Shown here one piece after another: positions 39,833 through 51,031 of a DNA stretch of 64,000 nucleotides (position 1 is its first letter; every line of letters starts with the position of its first letter). Made by a program: the position numbers and the translations under genes. The notes under the pieces are model-generated. The model was not told the origin of the DNA and made no database searches. It was given only the letters and a program-made list of their open reading frames with translations. Source of the stretch: Zasmidium citrigriseum (taxonomy: Eukaryota > Ascomycota > Dothideomycetes > Mycosphaerellales > Mycosphaerellaceae); NCBI GenBank assembly GCA_002786025.1, contig NHNW01000009.1, forward strand, positions 254,376 to 318,375, in the 5' to 3' direction.

Positions 39833-41728
39833 TTAGTGGCCCGCCGCAAAGCTCTTCTCCTGATTCCTCATTCGCTCCTTGATGATCTCCCTTCTCTCCT
39901 TCCTCAACTGCCGAGCATACTTGACACCAAATCCATGTTGAAACACCGTCCCAATCTCCTCCAGCGTCAACCCAGAAACCTCAGGATAAAACAAAATGAT
40001 CAAAATCCATCCAATCCCACAAATCGCAGCATAAAACCCAAAAGCCCCCGACGGTGTCATGCCCTTCATCATAGACAGGAACGTCGACGACACAATGATA
40101 TTTGAGCCCCAGCACGAGCACGTCAACCACATCGTTCCCATCGCTCGGACTTCCATCGGGAAGAAATCTGTCGACATCCAGGCCGTGTTGCCGACTGAGA
40201 CGCCGTAGAAGACGACGAACCATATGATGAAGACCAAGACGACGATCGCGGGAGCGGTGACTTTAGTGACTTCGAGTTCGAGGGTTTTGGTGTTGATCGG
40301 GATGAAGGAGAAGGCTACGGCGACGGCGAGGAGACCTGCTGACATTCCCCAGACGGTTGAGACGAGGACACGGCGGCGACCGATGGGGTCGACGGTCATC
40401 ATATTGACCTTTGTAAAGTCAGTACAGGTTGTCCGGGTTTGAAGATTCTGCTTACCCAAGTCATGATGAAGTTCGTTCCAGCAACCACCAAGCCCACAGC
40501 AACCGGATTATCGAAACCCACAAGGGCGAACAGCGTCGAGCTGTAGTACATCAAAGTATTGAAACCCGACATCTGCGAAATCACCATCAACCCGCAAGCG
40601 CAAACCAAAGCTCTAAAGTACGCGGGATTGGTATGCAGTTGCTTGATCTTCGCCCATCTGGACTGGTTGTAATTGAGCTCCTTGGCTTCTTCACAGGCTG
40701 CGGCGATCAAAGCGACTTTGGTCTTGACTTGCGCCTCGCTCGCGCCTTTGTAGACCTTCGCGATGACCGATTCGGCTTCTGCTAGGCGACCGTGGAAGAC
40801 GAGCTGGCGAGGTGATTCGGGGCAGAATGGGAGGAGAGCGGCGAGGATGATCGCTGGCACAGCACCTTCATCGATCGTCAGTGAATCTGTCAAACCCTTA
40901 TTCGAAGATGGAACGTACCAAGTCCAACCATGTATCTCCATCCATTAGGCACGTGAGCAAAAGCGGCACCAATACCATAAGAAATGACCTGGCCTCCCGT
41001 AATACTCATATTGTTCAATCCAATAAGACGACCGCGGACCTTGGTAGGCGCAATTTCTGCAATATAAAGCGGTACGACCATGGCCGCCGAACCGACACCA
41101 AAGCCAACGACAAGTCGTCCAACAGACATTTGAGCGATCGAGTATGCCGCAGCCTGCAAGATGGCGCCGACGACGAAGAGGACGCAACCGACGTAGATGG
41201 CGATCTTTCTCCCGAACTTGATGGTCGTTAGCAAAGGCGATGGCTGTCGTCAATGGCATTGCCTACCTTGTCGGCGGTGAGACCAGCGATGATAGCACCA
41301 ATGAAAGCCCCCCCAGAGCAAAGTGAGGTAATCAACTCCTTCTCGTTCGAAGAAGTTGGTCGTCCATCGAGATCGTTTCCCAGGTATATCAGGACCGCGG
41401 AGATGATACCTTACCAAGCATTAGCAGAGGCCATGTCCTTGGAATGAGTCACGTAACCTGTATCATATCCAAAAAGCGACCCAGCAATCGACGCCGTCGC
41501 AGCAACAAGCCAAACGAACCACGTCGGAGAAATATTCTCAATGCTCTTGTCATCGGTGGTATCGTCAAAGATCTCGACGTGCGTGGTATCCGGAGGGACC
41601 ATGGAGACATTGGTATGCTCGAAAGATTTCTTCATAGAAGAGATAGACAATCGACGGCCTTCATTGTGTTCGGCGTGCGTGGCCTTGTCGACCACGCGAG
41701 ACTCGAGTTCTTGGTGTGTGTGATTCAT
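39833..41728 (-). CDS. MFS inositol/sugar transporter (ITR-like)
   Basis: A five-exon - strand gene: 41728-41458, 41409-41267, 41216-40919, 40865-40456 and 40408-39833, giving 565 residues. Family landmarks are SLFGYDTGIISAVL at helix 1, GRLVVGFGVGSAAMVVPLYIAEIAP, PESPRQLV, a DPIGRRRV loop, WMSTDFFPMEVRAMG and PEVSGLTLEEIG. The N-terminal 75 residues are hydrophilic and cytosolic. The layout fits proton-coupled myo-inositol or hexose transporters of the fungal ITR clade; the substrate is inferred. All four introns (48-56 bp), as placed by the family alignment, end in AAG instead of CAG or TAG, which is highly unusual. Intron 3 also has an in-frame CAG alternative that would add seven residues. 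Confidence 0.88.
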
Positions 41729-42450
41729 GATGTTCTAGTGTTGGAGAGTTGTCCGTCTGAATGTCGATCATCAAAGAGGACAGACGAGGTCTATATAGAC
41801 GTTGCTGGGATAGTCTGTCCTCGGGATGTAGGCCGGAAAGACATGCTTGAAACGAAGCTACATGCTCGCAACCACGTGTGAGTGGCGTCCTGGGGCGGCC
41901 AGGAACCTTCTCCAGGTTCCACATCTGGGGTACTTCTGGGGAAGCGCAACAAGCAATGCCGGAGGACATTCTAGCCCAATAGTTCGATCTTACAGCATTG
42001 GTGAGGGTAGCATAGTTGCAGAAGACCGGAACGTCCTGCCGATCTCGGTCCGTGGATGAGGTCTAGAATGGTCACGAGACTCTCAGTAGTCGTATGCCCG
42101 GAAATACCTACCCTCCGGTCCCAAAACGCAGTCGAACTTCCGCTCGAGCACGTTCTTTGGCCCGAATGAGACTGAGGCCCTCGGTGGTGCGGTCAAAGTG
42201 GAAGATACCTCTAGCAATTCCCCGCTTTCTCGAGAAGGGTTCAGAGTATAACAAGGCATCTATTGCCTCACAATCGCGTGCTCTCGTGGAGACAGCTAAT
42301 CTTCCAGTTTGAGCGAAAGAAGGAGGGTAGCCCAGACTGCGGACTCTCCATGCCATCGTCGGCTCGTATTCCTATACATCTATACATTATATCGCATTAG
42401 CTCATCGTCTCATCATCGTCATTCATCGCCAGAGCAGAAGGCGCCACACT
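41729..42450. other. Promoter of the inositol/sugar transporter, containing module B
   Basis: A 722-bp upstream region. The module B copy sits 470-600 bp from the start codon. No other gene was recognised. Confidence 0.45.
42196..42326 (-). repeat. Module B: partner of module A upstream of the second sugar porter
   Basis: This is the gap-free diverged copy of 35,411-35,541 at a constant offset of 6,785 bp. The central near-palindrome is perfect here (TTCTCGAGAA). Read on the - strand from an ATG at 42,356, the frame is open for 82 codons and shares the FSRK..GIFHF.R..E pattern with copy A. Confidence 0.7.
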
Positions 42451-45400
42451 TCACTTAATACGATACCATTCCGCCGAATTCTTCTTCTCCAGCTCGATCT
42501 TCGCCCACTTCCCACTCATGATGCCCGGAATGACAGCCTCTCCCACAAGCGTGTAGTACGACCCGAGCACGCCTTGACACTTGCGAAGAATGAGAGGCCG
42601 GCTCGATCCCAGGGGAACGACAATCTCGTCGTTGACCTCCAGACTCGAAGGACCAAGCCCAACGAAGCCCGCACTGGTCTTGAAGAAGTCCCTCTCACGG
42701 TACTTTGGGGCATAGTCGTGGAACTCCAGATCTCGAGCTTGCGAGTAGAATTGAGTTTTAAGCATCATGACTTCGTCTTTACTGGGCGCTTTGAGGACGT
42801 CTTTCCGCATTGGAGCATCGAAGTTGCCGACGGTGAGGTAGTACCATCGTTTAGACCTTCGTGCATACGCGAATAGGTTCTCGAGATCTCTTGCCATTTC
42901 GAAGTCCTGCCGGAAGGCGTCGTTGTCGCTGTTGTAGACCTCCTCCACTTGGTCGGGTACATACATCTCATTCATACGGGACCGCTTCGTACGCCATCGT
43001 CTTTTGACGTAGTCTTCGTCTTCGGGCGATTGCTCATGTCGACAATACGCAAGATCCTCTGCCTCTTGGTGCTCGTAGGACATTCCGACATTGCGCTGCG
43101 GTCCAATCGCCCGATCTTCGAGCTCTTGCTTCACGCTACGTTTCCCCTCGAACAGGTAGTCAAGGAACAGTCGTCCAAATCGCGGTGTCTGATCGAGGAT
43201 CTCGAGATGTTGCTGGTTTGGAGGCACATCCTCAAACCTGTACCGCAAGACGTCCAGGATCTTCTGGATGATATGTCCTCGGTGCTTCAGACTGTTGTAG
43301 ATCAAGCATTCGCTGGGCGAGCGCTCATGACATGGAATGTCTGTTTCGGTCGTCCGGGCTGAGATCCGGTCGAAAAGCACTGCCCGAAGGCGCAAGATGC
43401 GTGGGCGGTCTATGTCGCCATCAGAAGAGTCGCCATCCTCGGCTAATTCGATCTCTGCAACGCCTGGTCCCGCGCTATACATGTCTGCACTCTTGATTGC
43501 ATCGATTGTCAAGAGGCGAGTGAGATCAGGGATCCAGGTTGGAACGATGTTTTGAAATCGCTCGACACCCCAGGTATTCCGCGAAACCCGTTGGTCCAGG
43601 AGTACGTCTACGCTGCCACTCTCGAGCACCAGCTTCACGCAGGCTTCTTCGATGATGCGAATGACGCTTTTGCGATAGTCGGGGATGAACACGACTGCAG
43701 AGTCCTTGGCCATACCCAGCAAGGCGAAGATACGGTCTCGAGGGTCGCTGCAGCGATGCGAGCGTGTCATGTAAAGCAATTCGAAGAGCGAATGGCGATT
43801 AATCGATTCGTCCGGATTGAATTGTCCAAGACCGCGGAAAAGTGCCAGAGGATCGTTTGGTTCCTTGAACCAATTGGAGAAGTGGTCCCACCTAACGGCA
43901 TGCCTTCCAAGATATACAGATGGCAGCCTTTGTGAGAAATGATACTCTTGTACACACCACAGACGGCGGCTCCATATATCAGTAGAGCCACTTCGTTGCC
44001 TCTCTTTCAGCTGTTGGACGTTCCGCAGAAGATCTGGCGCGACATCGTCGTGCTCCACTGAAGTCGTGTGGTCAGGTAAAGTGCAGAGGGTATCATCGTC
44101 GTCTTCGTCGCCGTAACATCGTGGACAGGACTTCCTGACTGGATTGGTGTCGCCCATCCAGATGATGGTTCGCAGCGCCAAAGTATATATGCGCGGCATT
44201 ATTGAGATCTGGTGGTTTCGTTCGTGAATGTCGGATTGATTGATACAGATGGCGTCGATCCACACGAGCCGTGATCGAGATTCATGTCGAAGACGACGTA
44301 TCGCATGGAGCAGATGCTCCGAGACAGGAAAGCCTTTCAGGTTGCCAGAAGAGATCGATGCAGTGGCAAGAGCCTTTCCCCAACAGTACGACAGTGCCTC
44401 GTACCTTGGCCGGGCACTCAAATCGTGTGCTTCCAGATTGCAACACACATCATCACCGACTCCAGGCTCGATACGCATGAGTCGAACCGCCTCGATGTCT
44501 TCTATCAGCGGTTCGTAGTAAGGGCTCTCAGAGCCGTCCGTGATGGAATCAGAACTACGTGCCAACGGCTTTGGTCCGCCTTTTCGTAGGAAGTCATGCC
44601 ATGTCAAGAGTGGTCCAGCCTCAGAATTGGGATCAGGGATCGTAGACCACGTAGTAACTTCAATTTCCTGTGTCTTGAAGGTGTCTGTATATGCAGGTCC
44701 CAAGGAGAGATCACTAGCGAGGGTACTTATTATACCAGTCGGTGAAGTACTGAAGTCATTAGTGGTAGGTGCTGTGTACATCGATCCTGAGTTCATCGTG
44801 TTGGGAGTGCTTCCGGGCAATGGCGAAGGCCCGTCTGAAAGCCAAGGTGATCCGATGTCTAGAGAGGGCACGGATGTCCTGGACGGAACTCGTACCGGTG
44901 TTGTTCCTCGCTGCTGTCGCTCAAAATACTCGATGAAAGAGTCTCTCACTGGCACTGTGTCAGAGGCTGCCACGGAGAATGGTCTGAGTGTACGCACCAG
45001 TATCATCGGCAAATTCAAGTGTGAAGTAGGGGAACTTCTCAACCCACTTTGGCGGAGCGAGGTCCTCCGGAGGAATCTCGACGGTGGAAGTCGATGTACC
45101 GTGTCTCGATAGAGCAGTACCCATCCTTTGGAGGAAGGCGGGCCTCCTAGCCTGCGTTGATGCTGGAGGCGTAGCTGGCGATGTTCTTGTCAGTGAAAAC
45201 ATCAAAAGATAAGTTTGAACACCACCTACGACTCTGATGACTCGCTGATGCTCTCCTCTTCGCTTGCTTCAAGTCTAGCTTGACTGCATGAGAAGATTGC
45301 TTCACGCAACTCATCCATCTCACTGGGACTTCCTGATGTACTACCCTGTTTCCAACGAATGTGACAGGGATGGTGATGGTTGTGGGCGCATTCTCAGAGC

Positions 45401-46634
45401 GAGAACTGGGTCCAAAGAATTTGACTACGCTGTACTCTGTCTTATCAGTATCGCCATTCTTGGCTCGAATGGTCTTGACTTCGAAATCCTTCAGAAAGGG
45501 CCTGTCGCGCAGAGAGCTCTGAAACAACTCGTAGCTATAGTCGTCAGAAAAGACATAGTCAGGGCTTTCGTCAACATGGTCGCTATGATTGCGTTTATAG
45601 CACTTCACTTTCGAACCGCGCGTGTCATGAGCGGTGAAAGATACCGTCATCGGTTTGTGTAAGGTCGTGTATCTCCAGGGGAAGCGCCGACTACGTTCCT
45701 GGAGTGTGTGCTCAAAGACAACGTTGCCATCGTGGCCAAGCCATCGAAGGATGCCATCTGCAAGACGAAAGCCATGCGCAGATACGGGAGCGTGGCCTTC
45801 GAACTCGATAATTGCAGGGCACTCCTTGAACGTCGAGCCATATCTCGATGTGATGTCAGTAGCACCCCGCGCAGCAAGTGACCCAATGCTAATGATCGAG
45901 CTCTGGTGTTCCATCGAACATCTCGCGATGAGGTCTGAAGTCGAAAGGCCTGCCAGAGGGTGATACTTCAGCCCAGTGTATGCAAGCAGGCGACCCAGCA
46001 AGCCCTTGCTCTGCTCTTCTGCTTTCAAGATCTGTCTCGCATGCTCTTGAGCTCCAGACTGGCCGTGATGCGAGGCAGCGAGTCTGTGGTGAAAGTACCC
46101 CAATCGCGAGAAGCCGTCTAACAATGCTGCAAGTTCGCGGTCGTCTGAGTTTGATCTCGTGGTATCGGCGAGGTTGGCATGTAACTGCGAGCGCTCGGAG
46201 CTTGTATGGAAGTCGACGAATCCCGCGATAAGGACTGTGACAAAGTTGAGGTTTCTCAACTTCAGAATGCACTGGCGGAGTCGCGCTCGGAGGTTCTCAT
46301 GGCCCACACCAGACCACGCGCCCTCGAGATTCCTGCCCGAGTCTCTACGGACATGAGGCGGCCTCGTGTGCAGAGCTGCGGTCCTTTGCTTGACGATGCA
46401 ATCCAAGCTCTGCCTTAGGATCTCGTGCACAGCTCCGAGCCGTGGAGGCTCACGTCCAGTCCAGCGGGTCAGGGTACGGTTCTGCTCCAACGATCGTTGC
46501 AATGCCTCGAAGTCTCGCAACAGCTCAGAGACTGAAGCAGGAACATCGTGGGCGGCAGAGCTAAAGGCTTGATACGTGTGGGAGACGTCTGCAGCAAGCT
46601 GGGCGAGGTCGGCTGAGGTTGGCGCGCTCGGCAT
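42451..46634 (-). CDS. HET-domain protein of 1,361 residues with a long novel N-terminal half
   Basis: Three exons: 46634-45230, 45174-44998 and 44954-42451, totalling 1,362 codons. The two introns are 55 bp (GTAGGT, branch CACTGAC, ..CCAG) and 43 bp (GTGCGT, branch TCTGAC, ..ACAG), and phases match at both joins. The HET domain begins near residue 713 with PRYEALSYCWG and continues through RLVWIDAICINQSD and RIYTLALRTIIWMGD, then RLWCVQEYHFS and RSHRCSDPRDRIFALLGM. HET domains trigger programmed cell death after non-self recognition in fungi. Residues 1-470 contain a helical N-terminus and a beta-rich part (PAIIEFEGHAPVSAHGFRLAD) that I do not recognise and that could sense a partner. A reading as two separate genes is possible: the first frame stops at 45,147 and an ATG follows at 45,124. 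Confidence 0.82.
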
Positions 46635-47274
46635 GGGCAAGTGAGACCCACCAGTTTGGTCGGAGAGAACGGGCAGGGGTCGAGGGAAGATCGGGATCCA
46701 GGCCCGGGGAAAGAACTTGACCGCAGACACAACCTTCACTGTTCAGAATCACACGATTCGACTCGATTGTGCGATGAAACGAAGCACGCGAGACTGGCGA
46801 CTTGCGGAGAATACTCTCGCATCGTTCACAGGCCGCCCGGTGCCCATCACAACGGCGGCCTCCCGTGTTCGCATGCAGGGCACCACCACGTGTTTCCTGT
46901 TCGCTTCACCAGATACGCTGCTCCTGAGCTCGAATCGGCGTGGGAACACTGCGCCTTGATGCAGTGGAACACGTCGCATGAATGAGTGCTTTTGCCGAGG
47001 CCAAAAGAGTCCAAATTGGAGCAGAAACAACATGGTCGTGAGGGTACCTCGCAACGCGAGGCCGCCATCTGCCTTCAGCCCCCAAACCTCCAAGCGCCGA
47101 TCCACCCTCCTTGCAGTCACCACATGCAGCGCGAGGCGATGCTTGACCGTTCTGCAAGCCGTCGGGCTGTGCTCGACCTCATCTCTTCTTTCAAGTCAAC
47201 AGTTTCTCTGCTCTCGTAGTGCAAATCTCAACATGAAAGACTCATCCATGAGATAGCATCACTCACAGGCCGCG
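46635..47274. other. Divergent promoter region, 640 bp
   Basis: It lies between the starts of the HET gene and the phosphate transporter gene. Open frames here lack features. No element was recognised. Confidence 0.4.
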
Positions 47275-49786
47275 ATGCCTCCAGACAGACGCGGCGGCCA
47301 GGAGCGTAGCCGACTCGAGCACTTCTTTTGGCCCGGCCGAGATCCAGAGAGGGCCGGTGCAGCCTTTGGAGTACGATGCGAAGTTGAACTAATCTGCTTG
47401 GTCTGACAGAAGTTTACAGACACAAAGAACTGCATACCGGCGACAGGCATTTATCGACGAGCTTGAGCGATCAGGATTCAACTGGCAGGTCTTCGCTGTA
47501 GCAGCCTCTGGCTTCTTTACCGATTCCTACAATCTATTCGCCTCAAACGTCATCCTCCCAGCCCTCGCATTTGTCTACTGGAGTGGCCCAAGGCATGACA
47601 TGGCACTGGCATTCAATCTAGCGACGTTGGGCGCATCTGCTGTTGGGCAGCTGGCATTTGGCATCTTTGCTGACCTATTCGGGCGGCGGTCATTATGTGA
47701 GTAGATCTCGAGAGCAAAAGAAGCCAATTCGATCACTGACTGCAGCCCTTTCAGACGGCATAGAGCTTATGATAGGTATGGGCAGATGTCGCCTCTCCCT
47801 CAGAGTTGGCACTCCGCTAACGACCAACGGCACAGTCATCATTTCCACTGTAGGCCTGTTGCAGTGTTCACCAGGTTTCACGGACGGTGATCAGCACACC
47901 TGGAATATCGATGTCTGGATCATCTTCTGGAGAACCGTGATGGGTTTTGGCATAGGGGTTCGTACACCCGGAGTACAAATTCTCTTCGGTTCAGAGCATT
48001 TCGCTAACTTCGCCCTTCCATGTCAGGCAGAGTATCCTCTCAGTGCATGTAAGAACATGAGATCCGAAGCCGCAGCAATGATCTCTGCTGACATTATCAT
48101 CTGCCAGGCATCGCCGCAGAATGGTCATCCACAGAGTCGAGAGGTCGTATGATGAGCGCAGTCTTCCTCATGCAGCCACTCGGCCAACTCTGCGCATACG
48201 GCGCCGGACTCACAGCCTTACGAGCCTTCGGCGACACCAAAATCGACATCGACAAGCTCTGGCGATATGTTATTGGGATCGGTGCGGTTCCAACGCTCCT
48301 CGCCCTGGCCTTTCGTCTGTACATGCCTGAGTCGGGCAGGTATACGTTTGATGTGCGAGAGAACATTCGAAGCAGGACGCAGACAAACACAAGCGGCGCA
48401 TTTTCGAATCTCTCAGCGCAGGCCAATACCGACTACGACTCTGATACACCTGAGTCAGACATACCTGAGCCGAACATCCCAGAGCCCCATGTTCCCGAGC
48501 CGAATGGTCTGTCTCCAAACATCCCTGACTCACCGTGGAATCAGTTCAGCATAAGTGAGCTTTGGAACTATGTCTACCACGAGGGACACTGGCGATATTT
48601 GGTCGGCACATCCTTGTGCTGGTTGCTGCTCGACTTTGCTTTCTGTCAGTCTCGGGTCATTGAGTTTTAGCACAAAACGTGAGCTGACAACTTCAATAGA
48701 TGGCCTTGGCTTCAACAACCCATCAACGCTCGCAAAGCTCTGGTCCTCCCAGCCTCTGACATATCCAGACAATGCCCCATGGTGGATGAGAAGCTCCGAT
48801 CTTCTCAACGCCACCATCGGCGGCGAGACCATCATCAACGGCAAATTTGCGATGAACGGCACAATTGCCGAGCCTCTGATCCACGACGTACTCCAGAACA
48901 ACATGCTGCATGCCGTGTACACCGTATCGATCGCATCGATTCTTGGGTCGATCCTCATGATCGTGATGATCAACCACTTTGACCGCAAGGACATGTTGAC
49001 CGGGACGTTCATCGTCTTGGGGCTGGTGCTCATCATTGTGTGTGCGAGCTTCAAAGCTTTATTCCATCAAGAGGCCAAGCATATCGTGCTGATCGTGTTT
49101 TGGATCGTCATTTCGTTCCTCTTTCAGTTTGGGCCCAATGTGAGTATCGAGCCCCCTTGACCATGGAACTCGCTGACCTCCTGCCAGAGTCTTACCTTCA
49201 TAGTTCGTCGTCTCATCACCAACGAAGTGTGGAGTGGTACTGATCCCTAGTAGATACCTGCTGAAGTCTTCCCTACTCGATACAGGTGCTCGTTCTACGG
49301 CATTGCGGCGGCTTGGCAAGTAGCAATGGGCTTTCTCGCATTGGGAACGCCTGCTGACCTTATACTTTACTTCAGGGGCAAGATAGGAGCGGTCTTGGTC
49401 CAACTTGTAATACAGAAACAACGCATAGCGGAGCCAAACTCGACGTCCATCCGGTGGCTCCTTCTTGGATTTGCGTTTTGTGTGAGTAGACCCGACTTTA
49501 CCTCCGAGCATTCCATTGACCTTGTGCCCTTCGTCTCTAGATGTTCCTCGGCGCAGTCTTCTCCCACACCTGCTTGCCGCACGTTCAAATACCCAACACG
49601 AAGACAGCGCCAGAAGTGTGGTTCAGAATAGGCGGGAAAAGCTTCAAGAAGCGGCCGCCTCCTTTCTTGAACGTTCCTTTGGAGGAACTTCCTCCGCCGC
49701 CGATGAGGAGAAGAGCGAAGTCGCCGGTCCAAGACGAGGAGCAGTCACAGGAGATGGAAGAGATACCCAACGGTCATGCGCATTAG
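47275..49786 (+). CDS. Pho84-type phosphate:H+ symporter with very small exons
   Basis: Eleven exons: 47275-47370, 47447-47696, 47755-47775, 47836-47957, 48027-48048, 48108-48644, 48700-49139, 49188-49202, 49254-49315, 49376-49481 and 49541-49786, giving 638 residues. Exons 3, 5 and 8 are only 21, 22 and 15 nt. Family landmarks restored by splicing are FAVAASGFFTDSYNLFASNVILPAL (cited as ASGFFTDSYNLF), LFGRRSLYGIELMI, GFGIGAEYPLSA, RMMSAVFLMQPLGQL, MPESGRY, YGLGFNN, and TFIIPAEVFPTRYRC followed by AAWGKIGAVLVQ. The central cytosolic loop carries an unusual run of IPEPN/VPEPN units. Intron 9 is a GC-AG intron and two introns start GTTCGT. It should import phosphate across the plasma membrane; the N-terminal exon is the least certain. 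Confidence 0.87.
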
Positions 49787-51031
49787 ACAGCCGGTGTTAA
49801 CGATTGTTTTTCTGGATCTAGAAAGAACCGGTGATCAATTTAGCCCGATGTCCGATTGTTGGCTTACGAAAGCCCGGGTCTTTACGAAGCCTGAGTGAGA
49901 CAAAGATTGAAGAGTCTTGACTCTCGTACGAGGTCTATATCCGCCCAGGAGTGTTTCTGCTGTTGTTGGCGTTGCGTGTAACATGCCACAGATCAGACGC
50001 CACTTTCAGGGAACCAGATCTGGTGCCACGCAGTGGTGACCAGGTACAGGTATTGCAAACAGATCTTCGCGCCACCTGCGGCAGGAACCGACTTCATCGT
50101 TGTGTTCCTTCAAGACGGACCGGTACATGCAAGCCGCAGAGCCTCAACAAGGACCAGAAATAGGGCTTGCTAACCAGATAGCGACACATCTCCTTGTTGG
50201 GCTAATATCAAAAATTTCTACGCCACGCGGTCATGGTCTGTCTCCTATCGCCATGGCCGCCATGCGAGATACGGGCGTAGAAAAAGAGGCTGCAGGCGCG
50301 ATGCGGCAATCGGGAGACATGTCGGCTAGCGGCAGGGAGTTGTGAATGCCAAGCCCGAGGATGTAAATGGACTTTCCGCGGATTGTTGTAATCAAGACAT
50401 TGTTGAACAACTGCTCAAGATGATCAATGTTGAGGTTGGAGGGCTGAGATGGTTGATAGAAGGCACATTGACCGAACATAAGCAATCCTTCCATCACGCA
50501 GGATCTACCTCCTACAAAGAAAAAAGCCTTCCAGACATCAATCTCAACGAATGACGTAGCCCCTTCAAAAATTATGCAACCCCTGCTCAACGCTATGCAG
50601 CGCGTACCGGGCCTGTCAAGGCTAGCGTCCGTTCCAAACAGTCGAATCGAATGGCACGAGAGTCTCGACGTGAGGCCATCGTCATGGCGACCTGCTTGAG
50701 CGCCACGGACTTTGATGCGTTAACTGCGATCCATCCCCAAAAGACCGTTTGCTCCTGCATAAGTTCACATGTTCCGTTTTTCCGCCACCCTTTCGCTCTT
50801 CTTGACGACTGCACATATATTCACTCTTAGCCGTCGGAATTCCGGCGAGCGGCGAACGAACGGGTGGGGACTGCACCTTTCGACTTTCCTTTCTTCCTGA
50901 TACATTTCGACTGCGCCGATTTCTCTGGAACCTCGAAAACAAAACATCGCCAATTTACAGGAACCGAGGACGAGTAATAACAATCTTCTTGTTCAATTCC
51001 ACCGCCAAGCCATCCCGCATTCCTCGTCACC
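49787..51031. other. Intergenic, 1.2 kb
   Basis: 3' flank of the phosphate transporter and promoter of the DHA1 transporter. The last 200 bp are pyrimidine-rich and AT-mixed. Short ORFs such as 50,100-50,345 show no domain. No RNA gene was seen. Confidence 0.45.

Noticed and set aside
45124..46634. Separate gene ending at 45,147 upstream of the HET gene
   Set aside because: Only 22 bp would separate it from the next ATG, while a well-formed 55-bp intron joins the frames with matching phase and whole-codon total.
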